Below are positions 14,921-18,957 of a stretch of DNA of 18,957 nt, piece by piece. The translations under genes were made by a program, and so were the position numbers. The DNA is taken from NCBI GenBank assembly GCA_964537965.1, contig CAZIDB010000077.1, positions 1-18,957 on the forward strand, given 5' to 3'. The DNA is from SURF-24 sp964537965 (lineage in GTDB: Bacteria > Bacteroidota > Ignavibacteria > Ignavibacteriales > SURF-24). Under the pieces are notes generated by a model. It saw nothing but the letters and a program-made list of their open reading frames with translations. It was not told the origin of the DNA and did not search any database. Position 1 is the first letter of the stretch, and every line of letters begins with the position of its first letter.

Positions 14921-16174
14921 ATGAAATTACTTAGAATAATATTCTTCTTTGCCGCTTCGGTTATCGCCGCACAATCAAAGCTGCTTATCTATATGGATTT
15001 GCAGCAGACAGACCATTTAAAAGCATACGGCATAACATTTAATTATTTAAAGGAAGGGGAAACAGGTGATTGGCTTCTTAATTACCGTGGTGGTTCTTTT
15101 CTTCTAAATTATTCTGATAATCTTGCCGCCACCTGCAGAATTAAGGGTGTTGCCTTTGATATACTGTCATCCGTACAGGTAATTGAAGTTCTTTCACTTG
15201 TTCAAAGTGAAGACCAGAATATGGAAGTAATGCGGTTGGAAAAAGCACCAAACATCGCGGTATATGTTCCGCCGGGATTTCGTCCTTGGGATGATGCTGT
15301 TACTCTTGCTTTGGAATATGCCGAGGTGCCTTATACAAAAGTGTGGGCGGAAGAAGTTTTACGCGGCGACCTTGATAAATATGATTGGTTACATTTGCAT
15401 CATGAGGATTTTACCGGGCAGTATGGGAAATTCTATGCAAGCTTTGCAAGTGCTCAATGGTATGTGGATCAGCAGATTATTTATGAAACGGAAGCAAAGA
15501 AACTTGGCTATAGAAAAGTATCAAAAATGGAGCTTGATGTTGTGCGGGCAATAAAAAATTATGTTGCCAACGGCGGCTTTATGTTTGCAATGTGTTCTGC
15601 AACCGATTCGTATGATATTGCTCTAGCAGCAGAGAACACAGACATCTGCGACAAAATGTTTGACGGTGATGCAGCAGATCCCGACGCTCAAAAGAAACTA
15701 GATTTCAGTAAAACTTTTGCTTTTGAAAATTTTAATCTTGAAATGAATCCTTTCGTTTATGAGTATAGTGATATCGACATACAGCAGGCTGAGATCGGTA
15801 ATCCGCAGAACGATTACTTTACATTGTTTGATTTCTCAGCCAAGTATGATCCCGTTCCGACAATGCTTACACAGGATCATGTAAATGTTGTTCGCGGGTT
15901 TATGGGACAGACAACAATGTTTCATAAGAAGCTTATTAAGAAATCTATAATTGTACTTGGAGAGAGAGCTGGAACAGACCAGGTAAGGTACATCCATGGT
16001 AATTTTGGGAGAGGCACTTTTACTTTTTATGGCGGGCACGACCCCGAAGATTACCAGCATGCCGTTCAGGATCCGCCGACGGATTTATCACTTTACAAAA
16101 ATTCTCCCGGTTACAGGCTTATACTTAATAATGTTTTATTTCCTGCCGCTAAAAAGAAAAAGCAAAAAACTTAA
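14921..16174 (+). CDS. Exported protein of the 'asparagine synthetase B'-like family, function unknown
   Basis: A 417-residue protein with a signal peptide (1 to about 18, cut likely VIAA-QSK). I recognise the family from Bacteroidota/Ignavibacteria proteomes, where it is often labelled asparagine synthetase B. The label is doubtful: there is no N-terminal nucleophile Cys and no SGGxDS PP-loop. Instead it has AYGITFNYL, DWLLNYRGGSF (50-60), LHLHHEDFTGQYGKFYASF (157-175), and GGFMFAMCSATDSYDIALA (218-236). The last resembles the Cys elbow of class I glutamine amidotransferase-like folds, with Cys225 as candidate nucleophile. Then come MFDGDAADP, RYIHGNFGRGTFTFYGGHDPEDYQH and SPGYRLILNNVLFPAAKKKKQKT, with a lysine-rich tail. 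The fold suggests a hydrolase or a carbohydrate-binding role, but the substrate is unknown. It follows the clpX terminator, so it is probably a separate unit. There is no Shine-Dalgarno site. Confidence 0.75.
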   Translation: MKLLRIIFFFAASVIAAQSKLLIYMDLQQTDHLKAYGITFNYLKEGETGDWLLNYRGGSFLLNYSDNLAATCRIKGVAFDILSSVQVIEVLSLVQSEDQNMEVMRLEKAPNIAVYVPPGFRPWDDAVTLALEYAEVPYTKVWAEEVLRGDLDKYDWLHLHHEDFTGQYGKFYASFASAQWYVDQQIIYETEAKKLGYRKVSKMELDVVRAIKNYVANGGFMFAMCSATDSYDIALAAENTDICDKMFDGDAADPDAQKKLDFSKTFAFENFNLEMNPFVYEYSDIDIQQAEIGNPQNDYFTLFDFSAKYDPVPTMLTQDHVNVVRGFMGQTTMFHKKLIKKSIIVLGERAGTDQVRYIHGNFGRGTFTFYGGHDPEDYQHAVQDPPTDLSLYKNSPGYRLILNNVLFPAAKKKKQKT

Positions 16175-16194
16175 ACTTGTGAAGGCGGTATGTT

Positions 16195-16226
16195 TGCAAG
16201 GTTGCAGGGATGCAAAGTTGCAAGGT
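16195..16226 (+). repeat. Four tandem copies of an 8-base unit (TGCAAGGT)
   Basis: TGCAAGGT, TGCAGGGA, TGCAAAGT and TGCAAGGT stand head to tail between the preceding stop and the FAH-family start, an 8-base minisatellite with a few changes. It may vary in copy number between strains. Confidence 0.75.
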
Positions 16227-16249
16227 TAATATAATTCACCGGAGTAGTT

Positions 16250-16906
16250 ATGAAAAAATTACAAATCAGAAATTCTTCTGAAGAATATTACTGCGGCAAA
16301 ATTGTATGCGTAGGCAGAAACTACGTTGAACATGCAAAAGAGCTTGGTAATGAACTGCCGGAATTTCCTTTGATATTTCTTAAACCGGCTTCTTCAATTA
16401 TTCTAAGCGGAGAAAATGTAATCCACCCTTCCTTTTCGCAAAACCTGCATTATGAAGCTGAACTTGTTTTATTGATTGGTGAAGAGGTTAGCAAAGCAGA
16501 TAAAGAAAAGGCTGATAAAGCAATCGCCGGTTACACGGTTGGACTTGATATGACCGCACGCGATGTTCAGAATGAATTAGCTAAGAAAGGACATCCCTGG
16601 ACAATAGCAAAATGCTTTGATGCTTCCGCAGTCCTTTCGGATTTCATATTAAAAAAAGATTATGAATTAAATTTTGATGAATCAATTATTCTGAAATTGA
16701 ACGGAGAAGTAAGACAAAACTCGCAGTTGAATAAAATGATATTTAAACCGGCAGATATTGTAAGTTATATCTCCGGAATAATGAAGCTTGAGAAAGGTGA
16801 TTTGATTTTTACCGGAACTCCCGCCGGTGTTGGTAAAGTAATTGTTGGAGATAAACTGGTAGCGGAAATTACATCTGTTGGTAAATTAGAGACGAACATA
16901 ACCTGA
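16250..16906 (+). CDS. Fumarylacetoacetate hydrolase (FAHD1-like) family enzyme
   Basis: A 218-residue single-domain member of the FAH superfamily, cytoplasmic. Such enzymes cleave or isomerise beta-diketo or 2-oxo acids (acylpyruvase, oxaloacetate decarboxylase/tautomerase, or homoprotocatechuate-pathway hydrolase/isomerase). Seen: CVGRNYVEHAKEL (20-32) with the lid pair His28/Glu31, HYEAELVLLIG (67-77) with metal ligands Glu69 and Glu71, GLDMTARDVQ (98-107) with metal ligand Asp100, PWTIAKCFD (116-124) with Lys121, and FTGTPAGVG near the C-terminus. The short length and lid pair fit FAHD1/YcgM best. Oxaloacetate is a plausible substrate, but family members cannot be told apart by sequence alone. 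The start is supported by CCGGAG upstream. No catabolic genes surround it, which argues against an aromatic-degradation role. Confidence 0.9.
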   Translation: MKKLQIRNSSEEYYCGKIVCVGRNYVEHAKELGNELPEFPLIFLKPASSIILSGENVIHPSFSQNLHYEAELVLLIGEEVSKADKEKADKAIAGYTVGLDMTARDVQNELAKKGHPWTIAKCFDASAVLSDFILKKDYELNFDESIILKLNGEVRQNSQLNKMIFKPADIVSYISGIMKLEKGDLIFTGTPAGVGKVIVGDKLVAEITSVGKLETNIT

Positions 16907-16915
16907 CTTCAACAT

Positions 16916-16929
16916 TCCTTTACAAAGGA
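16916..16929 (+). terminator. Weak hairpin after the FAH-family gene
   Basis: TCCTTT-AC-AAAGGA is a perfect 14-base palindrome 9 bases after the stop, followed by TTTCTGTTT. The loop is too tight and the stem short, so it is at best a weak terminator; the long palindrome at 16985 may do the job instead. Confidence 0.3.
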
Positions 16930-16984
16930 TTTCTGTTTGGGCCGGATCGCTACAAACAACTACATGATAAAAAAATTATTAAAT

Positions 16985-17114
16985 GGGGCTGTCTAAAAAG
17001 TGGTGTAGCTGTCATTGCGAGGAGTATAACGACGAAGCAATCTATTCCATTAACGTTAAAAATGAGATCGCTTCGCTTTGCTCGCGATGACAATCTTACT
17101 TTTTGGTCAACCCC
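16985..17114. mobile_element. MITE-like 130-bp imperfect palindrome
   Basis: The two ends are inverted copies of each other over about 55 bases: GGGGCTGTCTAAAAAGT (16985-17001) matches the reverse complement of ACTTTTTGGTCAACCCC (17098-17114) at 14 of 17 positions. Further in, TGTCATTGCGAG (left) matches the complement of CTCGCGATGACA (right), and the match goes on through the GAAGCAATCT/AGATCGCTTC parts. It has no coding capacity. The terminal GGGGCTGTC resembles ends of some insertion sequences, and the TCATTGCGAG...GAAGCAATCT core recalls a dispersed repeat I have seen in many bacterial genomes. No target-site duplication is clear. It fills the gap between the convergent FAH-family and ruvA genes. 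Confidence 0.7.
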
Positions 17115-17151
17115 GACATCAATTAAAAATATAAAAGAAGTAGTAAGATAA

Positions 17152-17736
17152 TTACTTGTTCAATTGCGCCAGCGCCAGTTTAACCAATTCTTCAATCTGA
17201 ATTGATTGATTGGCTGCAATTATATCTCTTATAATTTTATCTGCGGTTTTTAAATTATAACCAAGTGTTGTTAACGCAGCAATAGCATCATCCTTAATCT
17301 TAAACGGAACAGACAATTCTTTCTCTTCACTTATTGCATCAACTTTGTCTTTCAGGTCAAGCATCATTCGTTCGGCAGTTTTTCTGCCAATTCCGGGAAT
17401 AGCTATTATCCTGTTAATGTTTCCTGTTATCAACGCATTTCTCAAATCATCAATCTGAATTCCTGAAAGCACACTCTGTGCAAGCTTAGGGCCGATTCCG
17501 TTAACCGAGATAAGCAGTTCAAACATTTGCTTCTCGGCTTCGGATGAAAAACCGAAAAGTGTAAGAGAATCCTCACGTACTGCCAGGTAAGTATAAAGTG
17601 AAGTAATAGAATTTTCATCCGGAAGTTTTTCAAATGTGTTTACGGAGATGTTCAGGATGTAACCAACGCCATTCACATCAAGCAAAACTTTTGTTGGTTT
17701 TTTAGAAATTATTTTTCCGGTTAAATAGCCAATCAT
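17152..17736 (-). CDS. ruvA: Holliday junction branch migration protein RuvA
   Basis: A 194-residue DNA-binding subunit of the RuvAB complex that holds the four-way junction flat while RuvB drives branch migration. The OB-fold domain (1 to about 62) starts MIGYLTGKI and has VNGVGY; two helix-hairpin-helix motifs follow, VNGIGPKLA (78-86) and IPGIGRKTA (113-121), which grip the junction. A flexible linker (about 133-147) leads to the RuvB-binding domain III (about 148-194, DDAIAALTTLGY). Length is normal. Its ATG lies two bases after the toxin stop, with only a weak AAGAAG upstream, so its translation may depend on that of the toxin. ruvB is not next to it. Confidence 0.96.
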   Translation of the reverse strand: MIGYLTGKIISKKPTKVLLDVNGVGYILNISVNTFEKLPDENSITSLYTYLAVREDSLTLFGFSSEAEKQMFELLISVNGIGPKLAQSVLSGIQIDDLRNALITGNINRIIAIPGIGRKTAERMMLDLKDKVDAISEEKELSVPFKIKDDAIAALTTLGYNLKTADKIIRDIIAANQSIQIEELVKLALAQLNK

Positions 17737-17738
17737 AA

Positions 17739-17993
17739 TTATTTCTTCTTATAAATATCTTTGCGGTGAAGCAGATCAAGAATTTCGATTGTTTTTTGTT
17801 TCTGATTTATACTGAAGATTGTCCTGTAATTGCCTATGCGAAGTCTATAGTTTTCTGAATCACGCAGCTTCTTAATATCAAGATTTGATGCGCCGCTTAA
17901 TAACTTTTTAAAATGATTATAAACTTTTTCGATTTCTCTGTGGGGTAAATTTTCTAATTCTTTTATAACTGATTTTGAAAGAATTAATTTCAT
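17739..17993 (-). CDS. RelE/ParE-superfamily toxin
   Basis: An 84-residue basic protein with the RelE/StbE pattern: FKKLLSGASN, IKKLRDSENYRLRIGNYRTIF (40-60), and LDLLHRKDIY (72-81). RelE-type toxins cut mRNA at the ribosome; the ParE branch poisons gyrase. The conserved YRLRxGxYR core (Arg50, Arg52, Arg57) and the C-terminal HRKDIY favour a RelE-type mRNA interferase. The ATG overlaps the antitoxin stop by 4 bases (ATGA), the usual antitoxin-first arrangement. It sits within the ruvC-ruvA unit. It appears intact. Confidence 0.85.
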   Translation of the reverse strand: MKLILSKSVIKELENLPHREIEKVYNHFKKLLSGASNLDIKKLRDSENYRLRIGNYRTIFSINQKQKTIEILDLLHRKDIYKKK

Positions 17994-18274
17994 TTACTTT
18001 TTCTTTTCTTCAGATATTGTTCGAATGTAATATATTCCCCGCGTGTAAATTGTGCCTTTGATGTTTCAATTGCTTTAATTTCTCTCTTTGTCAGGGGTTC
18101 ATCATCTATCGGTGCATTCTCTAAAATATCATTTAATCTTTCTTCCTGTGCCTTATCAATTACATATTGCAAATATCTTTTTACTCCGGAGATTTCCTCC
18201 TGTGGTAGCTTATCAAGCAGTAAATACATTTCTTTTTTAATCTTTGAATTGTTAGTGCCTGCTTTTCCCATCAT
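17990..18274 (-). CDS. Probable antitoxin partner of the RelE-type toxin
   Basis: A 94-residue protein. The N-terminal part (LLDKLPQEEISGVKRYLQYVIDKA, about 19-42) is an amphipathic helical region. DDEPLTKREIKAIETSKAQF (57-76) followed by RGEYITFEQYL (78-88) is the toxin-wrapping tail seen in many RelE/ParE antitoxins. It should bind and neutralise the downstream toxin, and the pair probably represses its own promoter. The start has AGAAGGA upstream and two adjacent ATG codons (Met1/Met2); the second gives the better spacing. It stands 71 bases after ruvC. The DNA-binding fold (ribbon-helix-helix or other) is not obvious. Confidence 0.78.
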   Translation of the reverse strand: MMGKAGTNNSKIKKEMYLLLDKLPQEEISGVKRYLQYVIDKAQEERLNDILENAPIDDEPLTKREIKAIETSKAQFTRGEYITFEQYLKKRKSK

Positions 18275-18345
18275 TATATCCTTCTCATGTTTATCTCAAT
18301 GCAAATTAAAATATTTAATGATTCAAAATCAATAGTAGATAATTC

Positions 18346-18882
18346 CTATTCCAGAACCCTCTCCGGGTTTGCTTTAATAAAATCCTTCCAGCTTTTGCTT
18401 TTTGGTATAAGGGATTTTATTCTGAACGAATGACACAATGCAACTGCAAGAGCATCACTTTCATCAAAGGGCATTTTCTTCTTTTTGATTGATAATAAAC
18501 TGCTAATCATATACTGAACCTGTTCCTTAGATGCGGCTCCGTTTCCAACAACGGATTTTTTAACTTCTCTTGGTGAATATTCTGCAACCGGTATTTTATT
18601 ATGAACAGCTGCAAGAATTGATACGCCGCGCGCATAACCAATCTTCATTGCTGATTGAACGTTCTTACCGTAAAAAGCAGTTTCAATAGCAAGCTCATCA
18701 GGATGATATTGCTCCAGCAGTTCACATAATTTTTTGTAAATGATATCAAGTTTTTGCGGAAGGGAAGTAACCGAAGGAAGCTTTATAACTCCATGATCAA
18801 TAGTTGTAAGGTTGTTGCGGGTATATTCAATTATTCCGTAACCCGTAATTATTGTACCGGGATCAACTCCGATTATTATCAT
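18346..18882 (-). CDS. ruvC: Crossover junction endodeoxyribonuclease RuvC
   Basis: A 178-residue Holliday-junction resolvase with an RNase H-like fold; it cuts two opposed strands of the junction held by RuvAB. The four metal-binding acids are present: Asp7 in IGVDPGT, Glu67 in LAIETAF, and Asp140 and Asp143 in FDESDALAVALCH. FYGKNVQSAMKIGYARGV (70-87) and the basic KKSVVGNGAASKEQV (108-122) are typical RuvC segments that contact DNA. The length is slightly above the usual 165-175. No Shine-Dalgarno site is seen. It is the first gene of the ruvC-antitoxin-toxin-ruvA run in this window; what lies upstream is outside. Confidence 0.96.
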   Translation of the reverse strand: MIIIGVDPGTIITGYGIIEYTRNNLTTIDHGVIKLPSVTSLPQKLDIIYKKLCELLEQYHPDELAIETAFYGKNVQSAMKIGYARGVSILAAVHNKIPVAEYSPREVKKSVVGNGAASKEQVQYMISSLLSIKKKKMPFDESDALAVALCHSFRIKSLIPKSKSWKDFIKANPERVLE

Positions 18883-18911
18883 TCTAAACTTAACTGATAT
18901 TTAAAAACATA

Positions 18912-18953
18912 CAGAAACCAGAACCCAGAAGGTGTTCTGAATTCTGATCTCTG
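18912..18953. repeat. CAGAA/TTCTG hairpin repeat at the window end
   Basis: Three CAGAA units about every 7 bases (from 18912, 18919 and 18926) face TTCTG units (18935-18939, 18942-18946). CAGAAC (18919-18924) pairs with GTTCTG (18934-18939). It lies just upstream of ruvC and may be a terminator of the gene before it or a dispersed palindromic repeat. Confidence 0.4.
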
Positions 18954-18957
18954 TTCG

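Noticed and set aside
15264..15554. 96-residue plus-strand frame inside the 14921 gene
   Set aside because: It is an out-of-frame shadow of a well-conserved coding region.
14921..16174. True asparagine synthetase
   Set aside because: No N-terminal nucleophile Cys and no PP-loop; a signal peptide is present. The name is only a family label.
16985..17114. CRISPR repeat or small RNA gene
   Set aside because: One palindrome without spacer/repeat periodicity; the inverted halves fit a MITE-like element better.
17739..18274. Signs of a larger mobile island around the toxin-antitoxin pair
   Set aside because: No integrase, attachment site or flanking repeats are seen; base composition looks like that of the neighbours.

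Overview
The window looks like chromosomal DNA of an AT-rich Gram-negative bacterium of the Bacteroidota/Chlorobiota-Ignavibacteria side of the tree. The grounds are the gene families (S9 peptidase with N-terminal propeller, TPR sensor kinase, the exported 'asparagine synthetase B'-like family), the lack of Shine-Dalgarno sites before several genes, and four exported proteins whose predicted signal-peptidase cut falls just before a Gln (the 'Q-rule' known from Bacteroidetes). The assignment is by pattern, not by search. There are no rRNA or tRNA genes, CRISPR arrays, phage genes or transposases. No gene-free stretch exceeds 300 bases.

Layout. 1-5300: the 5' part of an ASCH/PUA-like gene, an exported S9 peptidase with its terminator, a membrane TPR sensor histidine kinase (+), and converging on it a divergent TrpF-like protein. 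Behind TrpF lies a 65-bp compound palindromic repeat. 5299-11058 (all minus): a 1-Cys peroxiredoxin downstream of a tightly overlapping four-gene trehalose operon. Its order is a membrane Cache-like/HAMP/OtsA fusion, OtsB, a DUF5752 protein and TreT. 11342-11521: a 59-residue helix-turn-helix-like protein with its own terminator. 11728-14837 (+): an exported TPR protein whose stop overlaps the start of clpX, then a strong terminator. 14921-16906 (+): an exported protein of unknown function with a glutamine-amidotransferase-like Cys elbow, then a FAHD1-like fumarylacetoacetate-hydrolase-family enzyme. 16985-17114: a 130-bp MITE-like imperfect palindrome. 17152-18882 (minus): ruvC, a RelE/ParE-type antitoxin-toxin pair, and ruvA, with the toxin stop 2 bases from the ruvA start.

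How the genes work together. The core is trehalose synthesis by two routes in one transcription unit: OtsA/OtsB through trehalose-6-phosphate, and the reversible NDP-glucose + glucose route of TreT. Placing OtsA behind two membrane segments, an extracytoplasmic domain and a HAMP linker suggests that trehalose-6-phosphate synthesis is switched directly by an external signal, with no response regulator. The peroxiredoxin beside it fits a stress island. The RuvA/RuvC Holliday-junction genes host a toxin-antitoxin pair, which may tie loss of the locus to toxicity. The most novel candidate is the receptor-like OtsA with its DUF5752 neighbour.
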